Origin: Oribacterium sp. oral taxon 102
GTDB taxonomy: Bacteria; Bacillota; Clostridia; Lachnospirales; Lachnospiraceae
NCBI RefSeq assembly: GCF_013394775.1
Contig: NZ_JABXYT010000001.1
Coordinates: 386,501 to 450,500 of the forward strand
Direction: 5' to 3'
Length of the DNA: 64,000 nucleotides
The notes under the pieces are model-generated. The model worked only from the letters and a program-made list of their open reading frames with translations. It did no database searches and was not told the DNA's origin. Position 1 is the stretch's first letter. Each line of letters opens with the position of its first letter. Positions 23,314 through 31,433 of this stretch are shown one piece after another. The translations under genes and the position numbers were made by a program.

Positions 23314-24060
23314 TCACCCATAAACTCTCGTCTTCAGTTTGATAAACTCATCAGCAAACGTTCTCGCTGTCGTTGAGTTCTTGTCGATGCTTATCGTCTC
23401 GCGATTATAGTTTGCAGCATTGGTCCAGTTAAAAGTTCCGTGAACGACAGTTGCCAGATCAATTATGCAGAATTTGTCGTGCATGATGTTCGGATATAAT
23501 GACTGGATGTTGACGCGGTATGTTTCAAATTCATTTTCTAACCTGAAAGGAGCGTTGGTATTTCTATCATTATCGTCAAGAACTATCTGGACATTGACCC
23601 CATGCTTCTTTCTCTCCACCAATGCATCATAAAGGATCTTGTTTGTAAACCACGCCATAGCTATCCATATCGTATATTTGGATTTCCGAATCTCCTCGAG
23701 TATCTGATTCTGAATATCATCAAAGTGGATCTCCTGGCTCGTGAATTCGGATCCGGAAACACGTCCCGGCTTAAACTCAACGCCAAAAAGCTCATAGCTG
23801 TATTCGTCATTCACCGGATATATCTTTTCTATCAGTTTGGCAATGTAATCTTTAAACTGTAGTGCCTCTGATAGATCGCTGGGCTCAAACGTCAGGTAAA
23901 TGTATTCCTTATAATGATTCCATTTTCTATAAGTAAACTTCTCTGTCTTATCGCACGATAAAGATGATCGCTCCAGCAGATCTATTATTCTCGTCTTCTG
24001 TGGGTGATGATCTCTTTTAATCATTTCAAGAAGGAGTGAATGGAATTCTTTTTCCGTCAT
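23314..24060 (-). CDS. Phospholipase D-like nuclease-domain protein
   Basis: The C-terminal half carries one PLD/HKD active site (MHDKFCIIDLATVVHGTFNWTNAANYNRE) typical of Nuc-like endonucleases that work as dimers, preceded by IWIAMAWFTNKILYDAL. The N-terminal 120 residues are helical and may bind effectors or nucleic acid (an effector-associated type domain is possible). ATG 24060 with GAGGG upstream is preferred over an earlier in-frame start. Stand-alone PLD nucleases with extra N-terminal domains occur in phage-defence proteins; that role is only an inference. Confidence 0.78.
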   Translation of the reverse strand: MTEKEFHSLLLEMIKRDHHPQKTRIIDLLERSSLSCDKTEKFTYRKWNHYKEYIYLTFEPSDLSEALQFKDYIAKLIEKIYPVNDEYSYELFGVEFKPGRVSGSEFTSQEIHFDDIQNQILEEIRKSKYTIWIAMAWFTNKILYDALVERKKHGVNVQIVLDDNDRNTNAPFRLENEFETYRVNIQSLYPNIMHDKFCIIDLATVVHGTFNWTNAANYNRETISIDKNSTTARTFADEFIKLKTRVYG

Positions 24061-24200
24061 AATACCCTCACTTATATCTCTCCAAAAGAGGAAAGTCTTT
24101 ATTGCCATTTTTGAAAGGAACAATTTTATTTAATGCAGGTATAAGAATCGCATTAAGCGCAACAACGCCAAGAATATAAATCGGTATCACAAATTGCGAT

Positions 24201-24650
24201 TTATCTAATTGAAACCTTCCACTCATCCCCTGAGACTAGATACTGAAACTCTGTCAGCTCAGGAGAATTAATTACTCTCAGAAGTTCATCAAAATCGTCA
24301 ACTGTTCTGATCGAAGGAATGCTGTCGTATTCGATCCATTCCATTTGCCCTTCATCAGAAGAGATTAGATCGCCGAACCACCGCGTTGCCTTAAACAGTA
24401 GGACAACATATCGCCCGTTTTCTATTGGAAACTGTTTTACTCCTGCTAATCTTGGCTCTATGACTGTAAGTCCGGTCTCTTCCTTCATTTCCCGGATCAC
24501 TGCATCAACGAAGGATTCTCCGGGCTCTACATGACCGCCCGGTAAAGCATATCCCTGCCAATCCTTCTTTACTCTGTTTTGAAGCAATATCCTATTGCCA
24601 TCCTCAATAAGGCACAATACTGTCAGTTCAACAGTCTCTGTCTTTCTCAT
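24201..24650 (-). CDS. Nudix hydrolase (MutT-like)
   Basis: The 149-residue protein has the complete box GGHVEPGESFVDAVIREMKEETGL. It starts within the stop of the GNAT gene (ATGA overlap), so the two are co-translated. Beta strands before and after fit 8-oxo-dGTP diphosphatase-like members, but the substrate is unknown. Confidence 0.88.
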   Translation of the reverse strand: MRKTETVELTVLCLIEDGNRILLQNRVKKDWQGYALPGGHVEPGESFVDAVIREMKEETGLTVIEPRLAGVKQFPIENGRYVVLLFKATRWFGDLISSDEGQMEWIEYDSIPSIRTVDDFDELLRVINSPELTEFQYLVSGDEWKVSIR

Positions 24651-25054
24651 ACAGTTATCCTCATAAAACCACAGCAGCCTATCTCTGAAAATTCAGAGAA
24701 GCCTAAGGACTTATAGAAAGCCACTGTTTTGGGTGTATTGTCAGTTGCCAGCTCTATTTGACGCACATTGGGATATCTGTCAAGCACAGCTTTCAGCAGA
24801 GCAGTACCAACACCTTGGCGCTGTTTCTCAGGGAACACCAAAATATCCTGAATAAAAACAATGGTAAATCCATCGCCGATAGTTCTGATGATTCCAAGCA
24901 GTTCATTGTTTTCATACGCTGCCAGAACCAGCATTGAGTTTTTGTAGCCTTGTTCCAAAACAGGCATATCTTCCGTATACGCAGTCCAGCCCACTTCAGA
25001 ATACAGACGCCTGATCTCATCTATGTTGAAATCTATATACTCTCTGATTTTCAT
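24647..25054 (-). CDS. GNAT N-acetyltransferase
   Basis: The 135-residue protein has the acetyl-CoA binding motif A (FIQDILVFPEKQRQGVGTALLKAVLDRY) and the terminal AFYKSLGF segment. It would acetylate an amine on a small molecule or protein. It is coupled to the Nudix gene and follows a methyltransferase gene. A resistance or detoxification role is possible but cannot be assigned. Confidence 0.88.
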   Translation of the reverse strand: MKIREYIDFNIDEIRRLYSEVGWTAYTEDMPVLEQGYKNSMLVLAAYENNELLGIIRTIGDGFTIVFIQDILVFPEKQRQGVGTALLKAVLDRYPNVRQIELATDNTPKTVAFYKSLGFSEFSEIGCCGFMRITV

Positions 25055-25074
25055 TCAGTCTCACCATCTTAGAT

Positions 25075-25692
25075 TTATATAACTAACGCAATAATACCGG
25101 CGCAATAAGAGATTTTCGAAAAAGTGAGTTGTGGTAAATCCTTCTTCAGCTCATCCACGACGAAGTAAATTTCATCGTCATCCCATTCGTCACCAACATC
25201 CATCCGGCATTGTTCCAACTGGCTCCTGGTTTCAAAAGCAACATCACCAATCAGAATCTGTCCACCGGGATTCAGATGATCACGCAGCACCCTCAGGAAG
25301 GAAACTTTCTGTTCGTCGGTCAGATAGTGAAGAGAGTAGGTCGCAACGATGAAATCATAGTTCTGCGTCTGAAGCGGCTCCACCAATCCCTGCGTGAAAT
25401 CACCTTGGTATAGATGAGCACCCGGCATCTTTTCGGAAGCCAGCTCAATCATCCTGGCCGAGAAATCCTGGCCGTAGATCGTGCAGCCGTTTTCGTGCAA
25501 TTTTGTTGTGAGCGTTCCGGTGCCAAAGCCGATGTCCAGGACAACGGCGTTCGCTTTCTCCATAATGGTTTTATAGATGGTTCCCAGCACATCTTTGTAT
25601 CCGGCAAAGGGGTAGGTGTTTTCTTCATCAGATACGCCTACAGTTTTATCATATCCATCTGCCCATAAGTCGAAACCTTTATTGTCAAGCAT
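25075..25692 (-). CDS. Class I SAM-dependent methyltransferase
   Basis: The 205-residue protein shows motif I AVVLDIGFGTGTLTTKL, followed by GQDFSARMIELA and DFIVATYSLHYLTDEQK. This is the ordinary Rossmann-like small-molecule methyltransferase. The C-terminus is short and may be specialised. It belongs to the cargo cluster of modifying enzymes. Substrate unknown. Confidence 0.88.
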   Translation of the reverse strand: MLDNKGFDLWADGYDKTVGVSDEENTYPFAGYKDVLGTIYKTIMEKANAVVLDIGFGTGTLTTKLHENGCTIYGQDFSARMIELASEKMPGAHLYQGDFTQGLVEPLQTQNYDFIVATYSLHYLTDEQKVSFLRVLRDHLNPGGQILIGDVAFETRSQLEQCRMDVGDEWDDDEIYFVVDELKKDLPQLTFSKISYCAGIIALVI

Positions 25693-25704
25693 AAAGCCTC
25701 CAAA

Positions 25705-26199
25705 TTAACTTTCACACTTTAAGATCATCCTGATTTCCGTGGCTCCGATATTTGAACTGACCAGTTCCTCTCCGGTTGAGACGAAGCCGCACTTCTCATA
25801 GAAGCGGATGGCTCTTTTATTCTTTTTCAGTACCCAAAGACAGACCTGCGGGTAGTTCGTAAGCTGCTGAAGCCCTGCTTTCATCAACTTTTGTGCCACA
25901 CCTTTTCCGTAATACTCTGCAAGCACATACAGGGCAAAGATTTCTCCGGTGTTAGGGGCTTCATCACCACGATCACCATATCCGACAAAACCGATGACGC
26001 GGCCATTATCTTTTGCCACGATGAGATTATCCGGCCAGTTGTAGGCTATCTTTTCGCACTTTTCAAGCGTCAGGGCATCGAGATATTCCTGATCCACAAG
26101 ACCGGGGTAAGCATCGTGCCAAGACTTCCAATGGACATAGGCTTTGCCTCTGATCTCATCGTCTGATTCCATCTTTTTTATTTCGAGATTATTGATCAT
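25705..26199 (-). CDS. GNAT N-acetyltransferase
   Basis: A 164-residue GNAT protein with motif A (IFALYVLAEYYGKGVAQKLMKAGLQQL) and RAIRFYEKCGF. It is close to members that acetylate small metabolites or aminoglycoside-like amines, although no specific family is recognised. Its start overlaps the end of the upstream P-loop kinase gene by 11 nt, so both are translated together. Confidence 0.88.
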   Translation of the reverse strand: MINNLEIKKMESDDEIRGKAYVHWKSWHDAYPGLVDQEYLDALTLEKCEKIAYNWPDNLIVAKDNGRVIGFVGYGDRGDEAPNTGEIFALYVLAEYYGKGVAQKLMKAGLQQLTNYPQVCLWVLKKNKRAIRFYEKCGFVSTGEELVSSNIGATEIRMILKCES

Positions 26200-26725
26200 C
26201 CTTCTTCTCCAACACAGCTCTTATTGCCTTTTCATAGTCCGTATTGATCAACACGATATTCTCCCCAGCTTGCTGAAAGCCCTCTATGTATTTCCAATTT
26301 TCTGCTTTCATGCTGTCGATCGTGCAGTACGAATCCTCCAGGCGGGATTCTATATCGGACGCATGATCTTTGATCTCCTCAAAGTGAGCGTCGATATAGG
26401 AATCTGTCATGGCAAGGCAGATAAATTGAATCGATGATAGATAGTCCTCGTCAAAATCCTTCCGCCAGTCAAAAGGCACATAACAACCTTCAACGATCAG
26501 ATGCTGTTGGTTCTCAATTGCCGTCTTCATCATTTCCCGCACAATGGGCCAGAGATATTCTGTGAGAGCATCATCATCTTCGGTGGTCAGCTTTGTGTTT
26601 CCACTCCGAATCAGCCCCATTTTCAGATGGTCAATGGAGAGATATGGGTAGTGACAGGTTTCAAGAAGCCGCTGCGATAAAAGCGTTTTCCCTGTATGGG
26701 AAGCACCGGTAATTAATATGATCAT
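26189..26725 (-). CDS. P-loop kinase-like NTPase
   Basis: The 178-residue protein begins with a Walker A motif (ITGASHTGKTLLSQRL) and has LIVEGCYVPFDWRKDF, as in small-molecule kinases such as phosphoglycerate or chloramphenicol-phosphotransferase-like enzymes and zeta toxins. The bound substrate is unknown. It is first in the run AAA-GNAT-methyltransferase-GNAT-Nudix. Confidence 0.78.
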   Translation of the reverse strand: MIILITGASHTGKTLLSQRLLETCHYPYLSIDHLKMGLIRSGNTKLTTEDDDALTEYLWPIVREMMKTAIENQQHLIVEGCYVPFDWRKDFDEDYLSSIQFICLAMTDSYIDAHFEEIKDHASDIESRLEDSYCTIDSMKAENWKYIEGFQQAGENIVLINTDYEKAIRAVLEKKDDQ

Positions 26726-26776
26726 GTTTTATCCTTTGCCAAAGATGATCTTTTTTTGTAGTCGGCAATGTCGTTC

Positions 26777-28273
26777 TCATTCAATCGCTATTTTCCCTTG
26801 AGTTACCTCGGGTGAATTTTTCGATGTAATTGTATAGTCAATACTGCTAAAGGCATCTTGTATAAAAATAACCGATGGAAATGCAATCGTCGTATTATGC
26901 TTAATATACTCTACCTTCAGTTTTACGATGCACAGATCTCCTTCTTCGAATACTGAATAACAAAATACGTCTTCAAGCTCATTTATGTAGTCATCGCTAT
27001 AATCCGGTGTATAACCCGGAAATGTTGTGCTCGAACGCATATGTGGTGTAAAATGCCTGTTTATAATAGATGCGCTGTAGTCAAGATACTCTGATGTGCT
27101 CCCAATCCCAAACATCTCTTCCATATCACATTCATTTAACAAGTACCCCATCTCGTCATTGTCAAATACTGGGAAGTCTTTAAGTGTTATTAAGCAGTTA
27201 CGTGGGAACAAAAGAGTTATTTCAACATCCTCGTCAATAGCGGTCCCATAGTTTTGAAGAGCAAGTTTTATACATTTCTTACCTGAAAAAGCAGTTTCAA
27301 TCGGTGCCCAACTTAGACACTTTGATATAGTCTCAGTTAATTCCTCTATTTTTTTGTATTTCAGTTTTTCTTGAGAAGTCCCTTCCAGGGGACCTCCTCC
27401 GAAAATACCAGAGGGAATAGTACTTTGCGATAGGTTACCAAGATTAAAAAAGTTCTCAGAGAGATCGATCTTCAACGTATCAGCAATGGCCTGAATCAAT
27501 TTGCGATCATTTTCGCTTATAGTTACAGACTTACTTAATGAAAAGGAAAGTGTCGATATACCTTTCATTTGTTCATTTTGTTTTACAAGTTTCATCGCGG
27601 AAATGTCTTGGATCAAACTATTGATTTTGTCTATATACTGATCCTTTGTTATTTCTACGTCGGGAAGAAAATCCATTACGTGTGCAGCGTCATCTATCCG
27701 TCGCAGGGCGTTAATCCCAACAAGTTTTAGTTCAGCATTACGTTCCTTTTTTACCTCTGCTACTCGCTTTTCACTTAAAAAATATTGGGATAAGTGTGCA
27801 AAGAAAAGAGTTTTAAAGTCTTCCCTTGATGTATAGGTAAAATACAAGCCCCTATCTTTATATCGTTCCTTAAACGCTTGTACTTTTTTATACTCATCAG
27901 AGTTTAATTGCGAAGGGGAGAGGGGCTTATCCGAAAAGTACATAAAAACCTGCTTCTCTGAAGAGAGCATTATTTCGACTTCTTCCTCTGTCCCAGACCC
28001 ATATTCATCCGTTGGCGTTCCAAATCTTGTCCACATGATGGCGACTGCTGTATCGCAATCATTAACAAATTGCTTATTTAAAAGTTCTTGTGGTTTCCCG
28101 CCTGACTGTGCAAATGAATTCTTCCTCCAATGCTTTGTGACAATCTCGATTCCTAATGCGTCTGAATACAGAGTATTAAACTGCTTAACACACTCTTCAA
28201 CGCTGGTGATTTCCTCTTTTATATCTCCAGGACAAGAAATAAGAAGACTATACTGTGTTACGGATTTAGGCAT
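26777..28273 (-). CDS. DUF4062-like putative effector protein
   Basis: From ATG 28273 (AGGAAA upstream) the protein has 498 residues. The first 170 resemble the DUF4062/TIR-like family: SLLISCPGDIKEEI, KPQELLNKQFV, VAIMWTRFGTPTDEYGSGTEEEVE. This domain precedes diverse effector or sensor modules and is frequent in defence islands. The C-terminal half is not recognised; it has a predicted beta-rich region. The product follows a WYL regulator and a HEPN-like gene, which makes a defence role plausible. I see no obvious catalytic motif beyond the fold signature. Confidence 0.6.
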   Translation of the reverse strand: MPKSVTQYSLLISCPGDIKEEITSVEECVKQFNTLYSDALGIEIVTKHWRKNSFAQSGGKPQELLNKQFVNDCDTAVAIMWTRFGTPTDEYGSGTEEEVEIMLSSEKQVFMYFSDKPLSPSQLNSDEYKKVQAFKERYKDRGLYFTYTSREDFKTLFFAHLSQYFLSEKRVAEVKKERNAELKLVGINALRRIDDAAHVMDFLPDVEITKDQYIDKINSLIQDISAMKLVKQNEQMKGISTLSFSLSKSVTISENDRKLIQAIADTLKIDLSENFFNLGNLSQSTIPSGIFGGGPLEGTSQEKLKYKKIEELTETISKCLSWAPIETAFSGKKCIKLALQNYGTAIDEDVEITLLFPRNCLITLKDFPVFDNDEMGYLLNECDMEEMFGIGSTSEYLDYSASIINRHFTPHMRSSTTFPGYTPDYSDDYINELEDVFCYSVFEEGDLCIVKLKVEYIKHNTTIAFPSVIFIQDAFSSIDYTITSKNSPEVTQGKIAIE

Positions 28274-28372
28274 AACAATTTCCTTTCGTCTCTCTATAAT
28301 CCTCGCGTTTTGACTAATATGTTCCGGCAAAGTTGATTGTCGATAATAAGCTGTCTTGATCCATACTGCCTA

Positions 28373-29356
28373 TCATCCACGCAAAGATTCCGCTACTTTC
28401 TGCACCAGCTGCTTATACTCCTCTTTGACCTTGGCCGGGCCGTTAATCACGACATCGCCGCCGAAGCCAAACACCCAGGAGTAGAATACGCTGCTGGGCA
28501 CGACATCCACCTCCGCGCGGAAATTCTCCATGTCATAGCAGTAGGTGGTGACATCCTTGCCGAACTTGTCCAGGATCGCGTCCATGACATCATTTTTGCA
28601 GATGAGATCCACGGTCGTGAACTTCGTCCCGTACATCCGGAAGCTGGTCTGCAGGTATTTGTCGAAATCAAAGTCTGCCGGGAAGGGAAGCGCATCGGCC
28701 TCCAGGATATCTGGACGCCTCATGATCCGGTCCACGCGGAAGGTGCCGACCCTCTTGCCGTTGTCGAACACGCCAACCATGTAATAGAAATCGCCATTCC
28801 ATACGAGCTTATGAGGGCTGAAGATCCACGGTTTCCCATCGTTGCGCAGCTTGGGCTCCTTCCGGACATCGTACTTGAAGTAAAGGAAGGAGATTTTCTT
28901 TCCGGCATTGATAGCCTCGTTGATGCCATCAATGATCAGGTAAATGCTCTCATTATCGTATTTTATACGATCCTCCGCAGCGATGTTCCGCTTCAGGTTC
29001 TCAGCCTGGTTCCGGCCAGCCATCTTTGAAAGCTTGGCCACAAGCTCCTCGCTTTTCTTTTTGGTAATGAACTTGGAGGATTCCACAGCATCGATTAGCA
29101 GCTTTATCTCTGCGGTGTCGTACTCGCGGCTGATCAGGTTGTAGCGCTTCTGGGAGGACATCACCTCCTGAATCTCCATGCCAAAAGAGCGCAGTGCAGC
29201 GATATCGGCAGGGATCGTCTGCCGGTGGACCTTGAAGTCATATTCCTTTTCGAGAATCTCCATCAACTCAGCAGTGGTCAGATAATGGTCCTCGTCAGTG
29301 CGTTCATATAGTATTTGAGCCAGATATAACGGGCGAAGTTTGGGATCTTTGTCCAT
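28373..29356 (-). CDS. WYL-domain transcriptional regulator
   Basis: The 327-residue protein has an N-terminal winged helix (TTAELMEILEKEYDFKVHRQTIPADIAALRSFG) and a WYL-type ligand-binding domain (KISFLYFKYDVRKEPK, FSPHKLVWNGDFYYMVG). Proteins of this type regulate BREX, CBASS and other defence genes. It precedes the DUF4062-like gene by 99 nt and follows the HEPN-like gene by 62 nt. A DNA-damage- or nucleotide-sensing role is suggested by the family. Confidence 0.88.
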   Translation of the reverse strand: MDKDPKLRPLYLAQILYERTDEDHYLTTAELMEILEKEYDFKVHRQTIPADIAALRSFGMEIQEVMSSQKRYNLISREYDTAEIKLLIDAVESSKFITKKKSEELVAKLSKMAGRNQAENLKRNIAAEDRIKYDNESIYLIIDGINEAINAGKKISFLYFKYDVRKEPKLRNDGKPWIFSPHKLVWNGDFYYMVGVFDNGKRVGTFRVDRIMRRPDILEADALPFPADFDFDKYLQTSFRMYGTKFTTVDLICKNDVMDAILDKFGKDVTTYCYDMENFRAEVDVVPSSVFYSWVFGFGGDVVINGPAKVKEEYKQLVQKVAESLRG

Positions 29357-29418
29357 ATTGGGTACTCCTCGACCAAGATTAAAGCCTTTTAGTCACACAA
29401 CATAACTGCAAAAAGCTC

Positions 29419-30255
29419 TTAGTTACTTTGATCGTTCTTCTTCATATATTCAAGGATTGTTTTTAACTTTTCTGGATCGTCTGGCGGTGCTTGAATAATC
29501 CCATATTCATCAAAGCACCCCAGAGCCTGTAGTTCCTTTAATTCAACAAACTCATGCGCATTTACACTGCACCACATATTTAATCCGAATAATGTATTAA
29601 TACGGATACATGCATCTTGCCTGGTCTGAATTCCCTCCTCGAAACAAACACCATCTTCCATCACAACAGCATAGTCTTTGATTTTATCCTGAGGGATTTT
29701 CTTTAGGTCTTCTATATCATTCAAGATCTCTTTGATAATAACTTGATCATGGTTTGTATTCTCTATTGTCCCACGAAGAGGATACTTACGTTTATAAATC
29801 TCGTCTTCCTCATCCTTAGTAAGATGATGAATCAATCTAAATAACTCCCTATCATGTGAGACAAAATCAAGGGACAGTACTTCTGGCAAAATATCTTTAC
29901 AAACAGCTTTAATATGCGAGATTTGCTGTTTCATTAGATCAATCATCTCTGATAACGAGTTAAACTCTACAGCTTCATAATTACCATCTTTATGAGCAAC
30001 GTTTTTATCCCGTTCATAATATACAGCATTTACAATATTGTCTTCATCACACAGTGTTCTCTTGGCTATGTGCTTACTTGAAATATAGTCATCGAGTACA
30101 ATTGCACAATTGATATAAAACTTATCACGTGCTTGATTAATTCTGTCTCTTAAATTAATGTATTGTAGTTTTTCTGCATTATCAGAGATATAAATAATGC
30201 TGTCCACACATTTTTTAGCATCTATCAGATATCTTGCTAATACCCAGGCATCCAA
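29419..30255 (-). CDS. HEPN-like protein of unknown function
   Basis: The 278-residue protein has a helical N-terminal half containing ERDKNVAHKD (residues 81-90), which fits the Rx4-6H signature of HEPN domains (as in AbiU2/AbiV-like proteins). HEPN proteins are often RNases in toxin or abortive-infection systems. The C-terminal half (HLTKDEEDEIYKRKYP) is not recognised. It lies between McrC and the WYL regulator, with a 125-nt gap to mcrC. Confidence 0.5.
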   Translation of the reverse strand: MDAWVLARYLIDAKKCVDSIIYISDNAEKLQYINLRDRINQARDKFYINCAIVLDDYISSKHIAKRTLCDEDNIVNAVYYERDKNVAHKDGNYEAVEFNSLSEMIDLMKQQISHIKAVCKDILPEVLSLDFVSHDRELFRLIHHLTKDEEDEIYKRKYPLRGTIENTNHDQVIIKEILNDIEDLKKIPQDKIKDYAVVMEDGVCFEEGIQTRQDACIRINTLFGLNMWCSVNAHEFVELKELQALGCFDEYGIIQAPPDDPEKLKTILEYMKKNDQSN

Positions 30256-30380
30256 CTTGAATCCACCTACCGTTCACTGCTTCCTGTACACTCATTTTCT
30301 GAGGTTTCGAAACTATTACCACTCGTTTCCATTAGTTAATTACGTCCCTTCCAAACAGATAGACTACCATTTGTGATGGG

Positions 30381-31433
30381 CTATGCCGCTCTCACCAACA
30401 GATATTTCTCCGCTATCTCATCCAGCTGCTTTTTTATAGATTGGAAATCACCGCTTAGGTCCAGCGTTCTGACACATATACGGTTTCCCATCATCTGATA
30501 CTCATTATTGAACTTACCTTCTTCTTCGGTCTGAGCGTACAGGAGCATGCCTGCAACCTTCTCATGCGGCACTTCAGCAAGCTCATTCTCTTTTGTCTTA
30601 ACATAGGTGAAAATCTGGTACAAGTTGCCCGTAGGTATCGATACCTTACCAAACTGTTCCCGCAGGTTCCGTTCATAGTATTTGGCATCAATGATGAGCG
30701 TCCGATCTCCGCAGGTCAGTGTGATGTCTGTTTTCATCTTTGGAAGAAGATCATGGAAGCCGTCATCAACCTGCCAGTCCATCATGGAAGCTGAAGCCTT
30801 AACCTTCAGGTGCTTATACTCCGTATTGTAGTATTCCAGAATGAACTTCTCATACAGGTGATGCATTTGCTGATCGTCCAGGAAGTCCATCAGCTTCGTG
30901 GATCCGTCCGACTTTGTCTGCAACAATCCCTTGATTACAAGATGGCAAACAGAAACCAGCATTCTGTAACTCTGATTGTTACGATTGAACCGCATTGACC
31001 AGTTAATCGTATGAACATCCAGCGTCTCGACTTCTCCGAAGAAGACCAGCTGCTTCTTGATCTCCTTCTTCCTTGCCAGAGATATCTTTGATTTCAGCAG
31101 CAGCTCCATCGTAGTCTTGATGATCCTGTTCATATATGAATTGACGGAGAAATCATCATAAGTGCAAACCAGCTGTCCCTTGACCTTGCTTAGATCTTTG
31201 ATAGAAGCTGTCACATCTATTTTTCCACGTGGCGAAGAAAGCGCCTCTGTCTCGGAAATATATTCTTTTCCAAGACCGCGCTTAAGCTGAAGCGAAACCC
31301 CTTTTGTCAGAATGGACGCGCATAGTTCCGCCACATTATGAAATTCTTCAGTCTCTATGCTTTTGTATCCCTGCTCATTAAGCACCCTAAAGGCGTATGA
31401 GAGCATATAATACACATTCTGAATTGGGATCAC
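30381..31433 (-). CDS. mcrC: McrC, nuclease subunit of McrBC
   Basis: The 350-residue protein shows the McrC layout: a helical N-terminus (PIQNVYYMLSYAFRVL), EALSSPRGKIDVTASI and a PD-(D/E)XK nuclease core (KMKTDITL, then TLIIDAKYY). It works with the GTPase McrB to cut DNA carrying modified cytosines. Its ATG overlaps the mcrB stop (ATGA). The catalytic D and K are intact. Confidence 0.9.
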   Translation of the reverse strand: MIPIQNVYYMLSYAFRVLNEQGYKSIETEEFHNVAELCASILTKGVSLQLKRGLGKEYISETEALSSPRGKIDVTASIKDLSKVKGQLVCTYDDFSVNSYMNRIIKTTMELLLKSKISLARKKEIKKQLVFFGEVETLDVHTINWSMRFNRNNQSYRMLVSVCHLVIKGLLQTKSDGSTKLMDFLDDQQMHHLYEKFILEYYNTEYKHLKVKASASMMDWQVDDGFHDLLPKMKTDITLTCGDRTLIIDAKYYERNLREQFGKVSIPTGNLYQIFTYVKTKENELAEVPHEKVAGMLLYAQTEEEGKFNNEYQMMGNRICVRTLDLSGDFQSIKKQLDEIAEKYLLVRAA

